The notes under the pieces were generated by a model. That model did not search any database, was not told the origin of the DNA, and worked only from the letters and a program-made list of their open reading frames with translations. A program made the position numbers and the translations under genes. Shown here in pieces: positions 9,687 to 21,718 of a stretch of DNA of 64,000 nt (position 1 is the first letter of the stretch; each line of letters opens with the position of its first letter). The stretch is taken from the NCBI GenBank assembly GCA_034440575.1, contig JAOTOL010001603.1:1662001-1726000 (forward strand), written 5' to 3'. The stretch comes from Imbricaverruca yamaguchii (lineage: Eukaryota > Arthropoda > Thecostraca > Neoverrucidae).

Positions 9687-10578
9687 GTCGTCATATTTGT
9701 CCACATCGGGAGCCAATGTACGCATGCACTCAATACCTTGCGCGGATAAACATTTGCGGTCCGTGTGCCAGTTGACGTCCTTAGTCAATGCGCCAGTACA
9801 GTGGTTCAAGTACCAGTGCACCTCCATGTGTGTACCAATGTACCAGGTCTACATGGCCGCTTCACCAGCTCTTCTGATTCGGTGACACGTGGACTTTCCG
9901 ACCGCCGCCGCCGTGTCTGGCGCTTCTCCGGAGTGGAGGTGCTGTCGTCGTCACGGCGCGTGTTTTCTCGTGATTGTTGCCACGCGTGCAGCTAATTAAA
10001 ACTAGCGGAAACATTGTACACGGTAATGGCTCACTTAACGCGCGTAGTCGCACGTTAGCGGCGATAATATCACGACTGCCGGCTGGAAATGGGCCGCGGT
10101 CCGCACGTGACAATGTCTACTACTGTCCGCCACGGGTGGAGGTGTGCGGACCACCGGCTGCACGAGATGGTGTCTACTGCCGTACACCCACCAGCAGTCC
10201 AGCAGCGGAGAGCTGCGGCAGCACATTATTTTGTGACAACTGACATATCAAAAAGTTGCTAATTTAAAGGGGTTCATCTTGTGAAAATGTGGTTATGGTC
10301 ACAGGTGGTTGTCTTGCGAAGCTGCTTTTTTAACGAAGTTTGACTTTTGTCGACGGATGGGACCGGCAAAGTGAACATGCGTTTTGGAGGACCCAGAGAT
10401 GTGCGTCTCACCTCCCTCGGACCATACCAAGGTATGCGAGGCGGTTTCAACCAGCCTGAGAAGAAGCAATGGGGTCATGTGAGAGTTTGCACAGGCATCG
10501 TCACCATCCAAGCTTATCGTGTGAGTGGGAAGAGCAGAAATGCTGCGCTTTCATTTCCTTGTTCCCACCGTCAACGTC
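9687..10578. other. Unique-like segment, no gene recognised
   Basis: Short frames on both strands lack motifs or repeat structure. Positions 9885-10215 are moderately CpG-rich. Confidence 0.35.
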
Positions 10579-10667
10579 GTCTGACCTTGGCGTCTGACCT
10601 TGGCGTCCGACTTTGGCGTCTGACTTTGGCGTCTGACTTTGGCGTCCGACCTTGTCTGACTTTGGCA
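10579..10667. repeat. 13-bp repeat, six to seven copies
   Basis: GTCTGACYTTGGC units with one truncated copy before the last. Confidence 0.9.
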
Positions 10668-11608
10668 GACCTGACGTGATGACCGGACCTGATCTTGGTC
10701 TATCATTCATTACACAGACATTCACTCATTTCATTCACTACGCAGACACAGACATTCATTACACAGAGCTGTGAAATCTTATTCATTATTTATATGCGTT
10801 GTGGCGTCCGTCTTACGTCGCCGATTCGCTTGGATCGACCGATACACTTTTCATCGGTTTAGATATCAGAGTTAACCGACAACTCCACATTTTCACAACT
10901 CGACCTCGTTCAAACCATATTACGCAATCTAGCCCAGCGAAACTCCGACGTGGATAGGGTTGTCATTCAGGTTTACTCCGTACATAATTTAGCTCAGATC
11001 GACCCCATAGATAGCGAGTTAGATCGGATGACGGAAAGTAGTGAGGGCAATTTCGTTTCTCTCCGAATTTCGGTGGTGCTGGCGCCGGCAGGTGACGCAT
11101 GGGACGAGTTTCCGGTCGGCGGGTAGTTGAACATAGTTGTGGTGCATTTTACGGGTAATTATTGCCATTATATTTATATTTGTTTGGAGGGGGTTGATTC
11201 ATTGGATTGTTTGGTCCATAGTCGCGCCAGCCCGTCCCGTCATCTCGTGTGGACGACACAACCCACGTCGAACCGCCAAATGGCCGCTGCGAGTGAAAAC
11301 GACACAATTCTGTTCTCGGCGCATCCGACGAGTCCGCCCGGGGGAGCCGCGTCCGCTTCACACCCTCGCCGCCGCCGCCGACCGCCAGCGCGCCTGCCTG
11401 GTCACGTGACGTGCGGCCGGCACGCGACACCGGCCGCACCCGGGTCACGTGGTCGGCGTGTGCGACAGCTCAGGTGGCTCACACACGCGGTCGGCTGCCG
11501 TCACGCGGTCCGATCAGATTTCCACCCGAGCGGCTGCCGCGAACACCGCGGACACTGCGCCGGGTCTGGCGGCCGGCCGACCACCACGCTGACGGCCGCT
11601 GTCGTGCT
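10668..11608. other. Unique-like segment, short ATTCAYTACACAGACA duplication
   Basis: Positions about 10703-10765 repeat CATTCATTACACAGA-like strings. GTCACGTGAC (E-box/CLEAR-type palindrome) lies at 11401-11410 in CpG-rich sequence. No gene recognised. Confidence 0.35.
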
Positions 11609-11934
11609 GCCACTGTGTGGCAGACCCACACGCCACTGTGTGGCAGACCCATGCGCCACTGTGTGGCAGACACATGCGCCACTGTGTGGCAGACACATGC
11701 GCCACTGTGTGGCAGACACATGCGCCACTGTGTGGCAGACACATGCGCCACTGTGTGGCAGACACATGCGCCACTGTGTGGCAGACCTACGCGCCACTGT
11801 GTGGCAGACACATGCGCCACTGTGTGACAGTGTGGCGGACACACTTCACTGTGTGGCAGACCCAGGCGCCACTGTGTGGCAGACCTACGCGCCACTGTGT
11901 GGCAGATCCACGCGTCACTGTGGCAGACACACGC
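11609..11934. repeat. 23-bp minisatellite, about 14 copies
   Basis: GCCACTGTGTGGCAGACACA+TGC, with ACCCACGC or ACCTACGC variants at the unit end. Open frames over it (CATVWQTH peptides) are periodicity artefacts. Confidence 0.96.
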
Positions 11935-12284
11935 GCGCTCTAGTCGGGGATACGCTTTCAGTGTTTGACAATGTATATTTGTCGATACGAGTTTTGCGCT
12001 GGTTAAATTGTTGCCGATCCTGGTTGCTTCGAAATGTTGATTTTCTCTGCAATGCATTGAACAGAAAATAGTGAACAAACACGGGAATATTGCGGTCGGA
12101 TTTAGCCATGCTTCGCGCAGGTAAATTACCACAGCTGAATTAATTCATAATTCAGCTATGGGTTCACTACTCGAAGTGCTGTGATACGAGTCAAGCCTAC
12201 CATCGCACCTCCGCTTCTCACAATAGAGCATTCCACCAGCACTGCCGGCTCTTTTACAGGTTAGAGGCTGGATCTCTGTATTGA
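11935..12284. other. Unique AT-richer segment, no gene recognised
   Basis: Mixed-complexity sequence between two arrays; nothing identifiable on either strand. Confidence 0.35.
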
Positions 12285-12640
12285 CCGGAGGCGATCTCTC
12301 CAGACCAGGCCGCGATGCCAGCTCCTGGATCACGCACAGCGTTCCGGCATGCCCCCACGCCGGATCCTGGATCACAACCAGCGCTCCAGCATGAATCGAC
12401 GCCGGATCCTGGATGACGCCTGCGCTCCAGCTCACTCCAGCGAGGTCTCCAGGCCAAGGCCCGATGTCGGCTCCTGGATCACACACAGCGCTCCTGCTCG
12501 CTGACTGGAGACCGCTTTTGCAGGCCAAGCCCCGATGTCGGCTCCTGGATCACACACAGTGCTCCTGCTCGCTGACTGGAGACCGCTTTTGCAGGCCAAG
12601 CCCCGATGCCAGCTCCTGGATCACGTCCGATGCTCCAGCT
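12285..12640. repeat. 71-bp degenerate tandem repeat, about five units
   Basis: The landmark CCGATGTCG/CCGATGCC recurs at 12461, 12532 and 12603, an exact 71-bp period. Each unit contains AGCTCCTGGATCACACACAG and CTGGAGACCGCTTTTGCAGG. The left units are more diverged. Confidence 0.85.
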
Positions 12641-13079
12641 CACCGACACGTGGTCTGGCAGCCCGCCGAGAAAGGCGGATGTCGGCCGGCAACAAAAAAG
12701 GGCATGCATAATTAAACCATCTTTGGTGTCTCTCGCTACCGTAAGAGCAGGTAATGGAAGCAAATGGGCTGAAAAGCACAACATAAGTGCATTCAACAAT
12801 GTGGAAGGTGGGTAAAGGACGAAAGGGAAATATACTTAATTAAGCGACTGTACTTCATGCTGCAACGAACACCTCCGGTCATTTAGCGCACACCGCGAAC
12901 GAAATGAAGCACGCTTGCAAGCAACTACTCCGGTAATGTGTTTCTACATCGCCTTGGTGTAGATGACGAGGCTGCTCACAGCTACTGCCGTCCCCGCCGT
13001 CGAGAGCAATGCACCAGTACACGCCGCGTCAGCAAACGACCTTCGCACACAGCGCGCTTGGGTTAGCGGGCTATTACTG
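12641..13079. other. Unique segment, no gene recognised
   Basis: No supported coding, RNA or mobile features. Confidence 0.35.
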
Positions 13080-13350
13080 GCGGCGGCCCAGCTGGACCCC
13101 GTTGGGTCCTGTTGGACCCTGCGGCCCAGCTGAATCCTACGACCCTTCACGGACCCTACAGCCCAGCTGGACCCCGCTGGACCTCGACTGGTCCTGCTGG
13201 ACCCTGCGGCCCCGCTGACCTCTGCTAGGTCTGGCTGGACCCTGCTGCCTATGATGGCTGGAGCCTACGACCGTGCTGGACTCTACGGCCCTACTGGGGC
13301 CCGCTGGGTATTGCTGGACCCCGCTGGACCCTGCTGGACCCTGCGGCCTG
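13080..13350. repeat. Degenerate 10-12-bp CTGGACCCTG repeat
   Basis: GCTGGACCCCGCTGGACC-type strings recur irregularly with GCGGCCC variants. It is an old, diverged minisatellite. Confidence 0.75.
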
Positions 13351-13718
13351 CCGGGCCCTGTCGCGTCGTCTGCCCTCGTCAGGCCTGGCGACCCTGGTCC
13401 GTGCCGTCCAACCTGCCGACGCCACACACGCGGGTCGACCCGGCCCGCTGACGGAGCAGGCGATTCGCCGGTCGGTTCGCGCGCCAAGGCAGCGCCGCTT
13501 TCCCTTTCCGGCTTGGCCGGAGCAGCGGCGGACGAGCCGGGCGCGGCGGGGCGCCGTTATCGCCGCCGCGCGCGCGCGCGTAAACGCCGGTCGAGACGCG
13601 CCGGGCTGACGGCGACGACGCGAGTCGTAGCTGTCCGCCGTTGTCGTCGGCGTTGCCGCCTCGGACGGCGCATGGTCATTGCCAGCACGTGTCGCCGCCG
13701 ATGCACCACCGGCAGTGG
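13351..13718. other. CpG-rich segment
   Basis: Very CpG-dense, including CGCGCGCGCG at about 13569-13578. Possibly a CpG-island promoter; no transcript recognised. Confidence 0.3.
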
Positions 13719-13890
13719 GCATTCCTACTCGACTCCGATCCGATGATTCACCACTACGCATTCCTGCTCGACTCCGTTCCGATACACTACCAGCACTATG
13801 CATTCCTGCTCGACTCCGATCCGATACGCCATCAACACTACGCATTTCTACTCGACTCCGATCCAATGATTCACCACTACGCATTCCGAT
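13719..13890. repeat. 39/42-bp repeat, four copies
   Basis: Units GCATTCCTACTCGACTCCGA then TCCGATGATTCACCACTAC (39 bp), or a 42-bp form with an extra codon-sized step. Both lengths are multiples of 3, so the plus frame reads HYAFLLDSDP repeatedly (frame 13641-13931). Confidence 0.92.
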
Positions 13891-14749
13891 CGGACACCGC
13901 TTCGTTTAGTATTCATTTATTCATGGAGTAGTGATTCAGGCCACATTCGTTGCAAAAGTGGAAGCGTATGTATGCTCATCAGGGACGACGCCAAGCGAGA
14001 CGATTTGGAGCTTCCACCGCGCCTGATCTGAAGTAGTGACCCTTTCAAGTAAATGCTGCAATTTCTGGACAATTTCGCGACCGTTCCTTTTATCGTGTAC
14101 TGTGGTACGTAATGCAACTTATCGTGCTCTTTAGGCTACTCTGATGCCACTCCCATCCTCCTCCGCAGGTGATTTGGCGACCCTGGTCGTTTGGCCAATC
14201 CCTCAGATATTAAATGGATCGGCCCTGCTGCTCCTTTAGAGGAATGACAGTGAAGAGGCACCGTTTTTTCTGGTTGTATCACTAAGCATCTCGACGCCTC
14301 CAAAATCCGTGTAAAACTAGCTAAAAGGTGCAACGCGCGGACCGAAAAGGTCAGAACCGTGACGGCCTCGACGCGACAGATCCCCAACAGCGGAGTACGT
14401 CTGGAGATGTCCTTTGGCGGCCCGTCTCGGGCGCGGCGGTAAGCCTTGTGACCGTCGGAGTCACGCTTTCACCGGTCACCCGGACAGAAGCGGATCATGG
14501 CGGCTGGCGCGCGCCGGACGGTCGCAGCTGCAGATGTACACCCCCCCCCCCCCACCCCGGCCGGATAAGGTCGCCGCCGACACCGAGACGGCCCGCCGGG
14601 TGACCCGTTTCGCGGAGACATCAACACGCGATACGCCGACGTCCGGCGAAACGTCCGAGCTGGTGTCCGGGTCGACATCCGGGGAAACGCTCGGGCCGGC
14701 GTCCGGGCTGACGACAGACTGGACCTCCGCCGACCGACATCCGGGGAGA
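13891..14749. other. Unique segment with a C-run
   Basis: Includes a C-tract (about 14539-14552). Short frames lack support. Confidence 0.35.
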
Positions 14750-14955
14750 ACACCGGGACTGATGTCAGGCGCCGACATCCGCACCAAAATCTGGACAGAC
14801 ATCCGGACTGATATCCGGATTAACATCCGGCCAGACATAGCGATCGACTTCCGAACGGACGTCGGTACCGACAACCGGAGCGAAATCCGGCCCGACATCC
14901 GGCCCGACATCACGTCCGGCTTCCAAGCGAACATCGGGACCGACATCCAGACATC
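14750..14955. repeat. Degenerate 12-bp GACATCCGGACC repeat
   Basis: About 15 imperfect units. The 12-bp period gives a four-residue DIRT-like peptide in the plus frame. Confidence 0.8.
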
Positions 14956-15109
14956 TGGGTCGATGTATCCTCCCCAGCACACTGACACCCTCCAAATCGT
15001 GCAGTCCAGCCGCCACGAGCCGGTTCCGGTATCGTGCTCTCAGCGCCACCTGACGTCGGCCGCACGCCGAGCCATGTCCACATCGACTCGGGACAACCCC
15101 GACACCACG

Positions 15110-15414
15110 TGGTGTCGCCTGACACATCCCACCGACAGGTGGTGTCGCCTGACATATCTCACCGGCAGGAGGTGCTAGGTGACACATCCAACTGCCAGGT
15201 GATGTCAGGTAGCACATCACATCGACAAGTGTTGTCACCTGACGCATGTCAACGGCAGGTTATGCCACCTGACACCCCACACCGGCAGGTAGTGTCACCT
15301 GACACATCCCACAGGTAGGTGGTATCAACTGACACATACTACCGGCAGGTAGTGTCACCTGACACGTCCCACCGGAAATTGGTGTCACCTGACACATCCC
15401 ACCTGTCGGTGTGA
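15110..15414. repeat. 30-bp minisatellite, about ten copies
   Basis: TGGTGTCACCTGACACATCC+CACCGGCAGG with moderate divergence between units. Confidence 0.94.
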
Positions 15415-15505
15415 TGTGTCAGGACGTCGCGTCGTCGCTGCACGGCCGGCAGGCGGCACGCGGCACCCGACCCGCCACAACACACCCGCTGACCTGCCGC
15501 CTGGC

Positions 15506-15601
15506 GTGTGTGACACACAGTCTGACCCCGGTCACCGGCCGTGTACGACACACAGTCTGACCCCGGTCACCGGCCGTGTACGACACACGGCCTGACCGGC
15601 C
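15506..15601. repeat. 35-bp repeat, 2.7 copies
   Basis: GTGTACGACACACAGTCTGA+CCCCGGTCACCGGCC at 15506 and 15541, with a partial unit at 15576. Confidence 0.92.
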
Positions 15602-15820
15602 GCCGGTCGTGTCGACACGGAGCGAGGCGACACCTGTCTGCCGCGAGAGCGGGCCGGCCAGCGATCCCCCCCCCCCCCCGCTGTGTCTGCTGCCGACTCG
15701 AGTCGCGCTGTATGGAGCTATCGGGCTAATCGCGAGCCACCTGGTAGCTGGACCCGCCGACTGTGGAGGATTTATTGTGTGTGCCGCGGGGGTCGCTCCT
15801 GCCCGTCTATCGTCGCAGTC

Positions 15821-16310
15821 GTCCAGTGCGAGTGTCGCACCTTCCAGTCCACTACAGCTGTGGTCCAGTGCGAGTGTCGCACCTTCCAGTCCACTACAGC
15901 TGTGGTCCAGTGCGAGTGTCGCACCTTCCAGTCCACTACAGCTGTCGTCCAGTGCGAGTGCCGCACCTTCCAGTCCACTACAGCTGTCGTCCAGTGCGAG
16001 TGCCGCACCTTCCAGTCCACTACAGCTGTGGTCCGGTGCGAGTGTCGCACCTTCCAGTCCACTACAGCTGTGGTCCAGTGCGAGTGTCGCACCTTCCAGT
16101 CCACTACAGCTGTGGTCCGGTGCGAGTGTCGCACCTTCCAGTCCACTACAGCTGTGGTCCAGTGCGAGTGTCGCACCTTCCAGTCCACTACAGCTGTGGT
16201 CCAGTGCGAGTGTCGCACCTTCCAGTCCACTACAGCTGTGGTCCGGTGCGAGTGTCGCACCTTCCAGTCCACTACAGCTGTGGTCCAGTGCGAGTGTCGC
16301 ACCTTCCAGT
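15821..16310. repeat. 42-bp minisatellite, 11.6 very uniform copies
   Basis: GTCCAGTGCGAGTGTCGCAC+CTTCCAGTCCACTACAGCTGTG. Only a few sites vary (A/G at base 5, T/C at base 15, G/C near the end), so amplification or homogenisation is recent. The 42-bp period keeps frames open on both strands (14-residue peptide repeats). Confidence 0.97.
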
Positions 16311-16582
16311 GCATCGCCGCTGGCGTTGAGACACAGACGATATCCACATCCACGGGTCATCAATGTATATCGTATGCCTTCCGGACTGTTGGCAGAGCGC
16401 AGAGTAAAGGCGTGGTGCGTGGGTACCTACTGCTGCATCTCGAGGAACATTTTAAATTGCGCAAGTGTGCGTCACAGTGTGGCTAGCACGTGCGAAAGTG
16501 TGCGAACGTATGGCTAGCACGGTATATTTTAATGTAAAGTTTAATGTTGATGTTAATGTTTAATGTTTAATGTTAAAAATAA

Positions 16583-16584
<2 letters not shown>
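16311..16584. other. AT-rich stretch before the TA repeat
   Basis: TTAATGTT-type strings repeat at 16531-16575, and an AATAAA hexamer lies at 16578-16583. No gene ends here recognisably. Confidence 0.35.

Positions 16585-16619
<35 letters not shown>
16585..16619. repeat. (TA)n microsatellite
   Basis: Uninterrupted alternating TA. Confidence 0.95.
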
Positions 16620-16622
<3 letters not shown>

Positions 16623-17718
16623 TTACAATTACGCTTCGTTTTGTAGAAAATTGTAATTGGTACAGCTGTCGACGATTCCACTTGGGTGGATTTAAAAGTG
16701 TCTTTTTTCTCGAGCAACAAAGGCGTTGAGCAGCCGCAGAACGGTTCCGTCAACCTGGCCATAACTGCATGACAACTGAGCTGCTTTTCTTCAGAACTCC
16801 GTTACTTTCTGAGAACTGAACCGAGTGCTCGTTTCAGGCACTGCCTAACACTGACGATCGGAGAAAGTAGAGCCAACTGCTAAAACGTAGTTACAGTTAC
16901 ATCCATAAGTCACAATTAAGTATAACGCAACTGCGTGGGTCTAAAATTCGAATCGCGTCGAGCCTAGTTCGCGACTCGATAATTCTAGCTCCGCCAGCCG
17001 TTCGTCTTCCGCTGGGAACGGCGCACTCTCGGTTCTCAGCGGCTTCCCGCAGCTGTGTGCCTCCTCCTCCCCGACTCGCTCGCGGCCACGTGCGGTCCAG
17101 ATCGGCCGGCCAATCAACACAAATATCCGGCAGTTTCCGCACCCATCGCATTCCTGGCGGCCGTTCGGCGGAACATTTCACCTTTCGCAACGGCGGCCCG
17201 CCGCCGGCGGGCGAGTTTCATGTGCAACTGGGTCGCGTGCTGCGCGTGCCATTCTCCGGGCGGCGGCCGCCGACGGCCGCCGAGTCGTGACCAGCCGGCG
17301 CGCGGGCGCGGCCGGCCGCCACCGACCGGACAATTAGCCGCCCGCAGCCGCCCGCAGCCGGCCGCCGCCCGGCGCGCCGGCTGCACACGCACTGCGCCGC
17401 CGCGCGCCAATAGCGGCGCGCGCCGCGCCGCGAGCGCCGCCGGCGCGCCGCGTGTCAGCCGCCCGCCGAGATGGCGCGGCGGCGGCGGAGGTGCGCCGCT
17501 GCCGGCGGCCGGCCCGTCGGCCGGCGCCGCGCCGCGGATGGCGCAACCGGACCCAGTTTCCGACCGGCCGGCCGACGTGCGACTGGCCACGTCGCCGTGC
17601 GGCACCGGGGCCGGGTCACGGGTCATCGCACGACCGCCCTGGGTCGTCACGGTCACGGTCACGGTATGGGTCCGACCGGGGGTGACGGGGTCCGACTGGC
17701 GGCTGCGAGACGCCCGGC
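16620..17718. other. Unique segment passing into a CpG island
   Basis: 17040-17660 is extremely CpG-rich with GC boxes and no array; it may be a promoter or 5' exon of an unrecognised gene. No splice-consistent coding exon could be supported. Confidence 0.35.
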
Positions 17719-17930
17719 GGGGGTACGTCGGGGTCCGGCGGGGTACGTCGGGGTCCGGCGGGGTACGTCGGGGTCCGGCGGGGTCCGGCTAGGGTACGTC
17801 GGGGTCCGGCTGGGGTCCGTCGGGGTCCGGCGGGGTACGTCGGGGTCTGGCGGGGTCCGGCGGGGTACGTCGGGGTCCGGCGGGGTACGTCGTGGTCCGT
17901 CGGGGTCCGGCGGGGTACGTCAGGGTCCGA
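17719..17930. repeat. 20-bp minisatellite, about 10.6 copies
   Basis: GGGGTACGTCGGGGTCCGGC units with occasional 10-bp half-unit deletions. Confidence 0.95.
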
Positions 17931-18005
17931 CCGGAGGCTATTGGTGTGCATCCAGAGCTCTGTCGGAAAGTTTGTCAGGCGTACGTCCTCAGGTCCGCTC
18001 CGGGG

Positions 18006-18085
18006 TTTGTTGGACCTGTTGGGGTCTGCCTGGGGTCTGTTGTGGTCTGCCTGGGGTCTGTTGGGGTCTGCCGGGAGCCTGTTAG
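18006..18085. repeat. 21-22-bp GGGGTCTGYYGTGGTCTGCC repeat
   Basis: About 3.5 imperfect units. Confidence 0.8.
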
Positions 18086-18435
18086 GCGTACATCCTCAGA
18101 CTCGCCGCGAACCTGTCGGCAACGGTTCCCCAGATATACAACGAGCCATGTAGGAATTGCATCAATTGCCAAATTAAGTAATGATGTTTGTCATAAATTG
18201 CATGGCTCGCGACCTGTGAGGGTGACCTTTTCTGCACCTGAACCTCCGTATCTGCGGCGTCGTACAACACGAAACACAATCCAGTACTGCCAGCCCCGAC
18301 ATGCCTGTGCGTGATTAGCTCCTGCCTTTTCTGGTTCCCTACACGGAATTAACAGACACGCCACATCACCAGTACTGACGCCTGTGAAATAAATCACGGA
18401 AGAATACTATTTCCGGGGCTCGGTGTCCTTTGGGC

Positions 18436-18521
18436 GCGGCTATTGGGCACGGCTACCGGAGTACAGCTACCAGGGAACGGCTACCGGGAACGGCTACCGG
18501 GGCACAGCTACCGGACACAGT
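18436..18521. repeat. 14-bp GGCTACCGGGAACG repeat
   Basis: About six imperfect units. Confidence 0.8.
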
Positions 18522-19175
18522 GTCCACCGAAATGAGCCGAAAGTGGTTTCAGCACTACGGCCGTCACTGAAAAGAGCCGACCGAAAGCCAGCCGGTGTAC
18601 CTCTCAGTCGGAGCATTCCCAAATCGGAGATGGACTCCGTCACGCCGTCGGCCGAGGGTCGGCTCCGACACAGCCCCCCGTCGCCGGCGTCGGCGCCGAC
18701 GGACGAGACTCGGACGCGCGTGGCGTCGGCGCCGTCGCCGGCCGGCGCCGTCGGCGCCGTCGGCGGTCGTCGGTGGTCGTCGGCTGGCCGGGCGGTGCCG
18801 ACGTTCCCAGTACATTACCGTCGGCCGGCCGCGCTTCTCATGGCCGCGGCGGCGGCGGTCGCACGGTCCGGATCTCGGCGCCGGTCGCAGATCTCGGCGG
18901 CGCGCGCAGCGTCCGTCGCGGTGCGCCAGCCGGCGCCAGCCGGCGTCAGCTGGCGCCGGCTGGCGCCTGCGCCGCGAACGGCACACGCGCCAGTCTCGAA
19001 CGTTGTGCGGCGGCGGCCAGCTCACCTGTCTGACGCACAGTGCGCACTGCCGCGCTATAGATGATACCGAATTTCAGATAATGTGCCCAGCGCCCACCTC
19101 GAGAGTTCATAGACTAAGTATGCTGGGTCGAGATGATGTGTCAAGTACCAACCTCGAGTGGCCAGTCACTTGTGG
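18522..19175. other. CpG-rich segment with CGTCGGCGC/GCCGGCGCC motifs
   Basis: Dense CpG and short GC-rich palindromes (18715-18970). No gene supported. Confidence 0.3.
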
Positions 19176-19366
19176 CACGTGTTGCACGTGTTCCTAACAC
19201 TCGTGCACGAGTTTCCTCGCCACGTGCTATCCACGCACGCTCACACCAATACGCATGCATGCTGCATGCGATGGTCATACTTGTGGCACGTGATGGTCCT
19301 GCTCGTGGCACGCGTCGGCCGGCGATACCTCGAGCGCCACGACGGCCGCCACGCTCGTGGCACGTG
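19176..19366. promoter_or_regulatory. Cluster of five CACGTG E-boxes
   Basis: CACGTG occurs at 19176, 19185, 19221, 19287 and 19361. Four lie in a recurring GTGGCACGTG/TTGCACGTG context. CACGTG is the classical bHLH (USF/MYC-class) site. A regulatory role is inferred only. Confidence 0.3.
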
Positions 19367-19701
19367 CCATTTCATCTCACGTCAGCAAGGATGTCGCTCG
19401 TGCCACCCAGCCGGAGAAACGCGGCGCGCTTTAACCGCGCAAAAAGCGCTGCATACCGATGCAACAAGAAAACTGTGCAAAAACATGCGAGATCAGCGCG
19501 GTGATCTCCGCAGCCGGAGGTGCCCGCTCCACTGCCGCGCAGCTATGAGGTCAGCTCAGCCAGAAGTGACCTCTTTCGGACGGTGGCACACCTGGCCAGC
19601 CGGCTGGTGGCTGGCAGCTGCGCAGTGCAATTGTGCACACTGCGACAATGCTATGCACAGCGACTGTAGAGCATTGTCGAAGTGCACAGTGAGGAGTGGG
19701 C

Positions 19702-20131
19702 GGCAGGTGACCCCAGTCTGGGTCTGTGATCCCGCGGGAGGTTGTCCCAGTCTGGGTGTGTGATCTCGCGAGAGTTGTCTCAGTCTGGGTCTGTGGTCTC
19801 GCGGGAGGTGGCCCCAGTCTGGGTGTGTGATCTCGCGAGAGTTGTCTCAGTCTGGGTCTGTGGTCTCGCGGGAGGTTGTCCCAGTCTGGGTGTGTGGTCT
19901 CGCGGGAGGTGGTCCCAGTCTGGGTCTATGATCCCGCGGGAGGTTGTCCCTGTCTGGGTCTGTGGTCTCGCGGGAGGTGGTCCCAGTCTGGGTGTGTGGT
20001 CTCGCGGGAGGTGGTCCCAGTCTGGGTGTGTGGTCTCGCGGGAGGTGGTCCCAGTCTGGGTGTGTGGTCTCGCGGGAGGTGGTCCCAGTCTGGGTGTGTG
20101 GTCTCGCGGGAGGTGGTCCCAGTCCCAGCAC
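19702..20131. repeat. 34-bp minisatellite, about 12.6 copies
   Basis: GTGGTCTCGCGGGAGGTGGT+CCCAGTCTGGGTGT, with a variant unit (GATCTCGCGAGAGTTGTCTC) concentrated at the left end. Confidence 0.96.
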
Positions 20132-21089
20132 GTTGCAGACCATATTTTAACGTCAGCTACCTCCCGAACACGGAGTGATGATGGTGGTAGTGCGCATGCA
20201 CACCCTTGATGATGATTGCATTGGATTGCAAGTAACAGAGTTGGATCGTGAGATTCACGTTGCAGATTGTGAAGAGAAGTACCCATAGTCGCGTGCTGAT
20301 AAACGCACTTTCAACAAACCTTATGATTGAATTAGTCCGCCGAATTGGATATGCTTTTTAAACCAAAAGTACGCCTGATGGAATGATAGTAGGGCCATTT
20401 GTCTTAATACTATATAATTGCAATGATTCAAGAGCTGGAGATCCCACTGAAGGCCCATGTGAAGAGGTACTTTGGCCGCATCCACAGAGCTAGTTTAGAA
20501 TGCTAAATATGCTATTCGTTGCTATGCACCGAATTAGCTACCCTTGCATCCTGACAACACAGCGCGGATACGCCAGGCTCTTCACCAAGCCATCCCCTGA
20601 CACCTCCAGTCCCCGACGGCCTCCAAGCGTTTCTCCTGGGACAGCTCAGACAGCTCGAACCCCGAGAAGCCCCCGCCAGTTTCGCCGGCGACTGTTGAAC
20701 TCCGGAGGCCTGCCAGCGGGTCGGGAAGATCGCGCCGGCTGCACGTGTGCCTCCACCTGCCCGTGCTCGTGTGCCTCCGCCGACGTGCTCATTCGGGCGA
20801 AAATACCCGGAACCGGCGAAGCTTTTCTTTGAGACAGAGCAGGAGGTGAGATGTCGACAACATCCCCGACTACTACGCGCGACGTACTACGCGCGACGTA
20901 CTACGCGACCAGGCCAGGAGCCCGTCCATAATGGGGCTACACTGATGTGGTCTCCGGTGGCGGAAAGGCCCACATGGCCTGCGGCATCGCTCGTAATTAA
21001 TTACATTTCTAACGATGCGCAATTGAATGTACAGCGCCTCCAAATTCCACCCGGATCCCACCACTCCGCCCAGCTAGCCAGCCTCAGGG
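20132..21089. other. Unique segment, no gene recognised
   Basis: Contains a small TACTACGCGCGACG duplication at about 20871-20910. The plus-strand frame to 20832 is Pro/Cys-rich without a known family. Confidence 0.35.
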
Positions 21090-21215
21090 CCTCACCACTC
21101 GCGTCAACACACCATGCCTTCACCACCCGCGTCAACACACCATGCCTTCACCACCCGCGTCAACACACCATGCCTTCACCGCCCGCGTCAACACACCGTG
21201 CCCTCACCGCCCACG
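21090..21215. repeat. 28-bp repeat, about 4.5 copies
   Basis: CACCCGCGTCAACACACCAT+GCCTTCAC, nearly identical for three units. Confidence 0.95.
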
Positions 21216-21274
21216 CCACACCCAGCAGGACGCTGCTCTGGGTGGCCAGAGCGCGCGGGCCCTTCGGCACGCCC

Positions 21275-21570
21275 TGTGGCTGCCACTGAGGCGTCCCGTG
21301 GCTGCCACTGAGGCGTCCCGTGGCTGCCACTGACGCGTCCCGTGGCTGCCACTGACGCGTCCCGTGGCTGCCACTGAGGCGTCCCGTGGCTGTCACTAAC
21401 GAGTCCTGCAGCTGCCCCTGACGCGTCCCTTGGCGGCCCCTGACGCGTCCCTTGGCTGCTCCTGACGCGTCCCTTGGCAGCCCTGACGCGTCCCTTGGCT
21501 GCCACTGACGCATCATGTGGCTGCCACTGACGCGTCCCTTGGCGGCCCCTGACGCGTCCCTTGGCTGCCG
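21275..21570. repeat. 22-bp minisatellite, about 13 copies
   Basis: GTGGCTGCCACTGAGGCGTC+CC, with GACGCGTCCC and GGCGGCCCC variants to the right. Confidence 0.95.
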
Positions 21571-21718
21571 TCCCCTGCCGGGCCAGCACCACCGGCAGCA
21601 GGCCCGGCACTCCACCGCCGCAGGTATGCAAAGCGACTGGCGCGCCAGCCACTCTCTCCACTCTGACCCAAATAGTGCTGCCCGACGGGTCACGGACGTG
21701 TGCGATTGACTCGCTGGA

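Noticed and set aside
16578..16583. AATAAA as a poly(A) signal
   Set aside because: It sits in AT-rich sequence beside a TA repeat with no gene end upstream.
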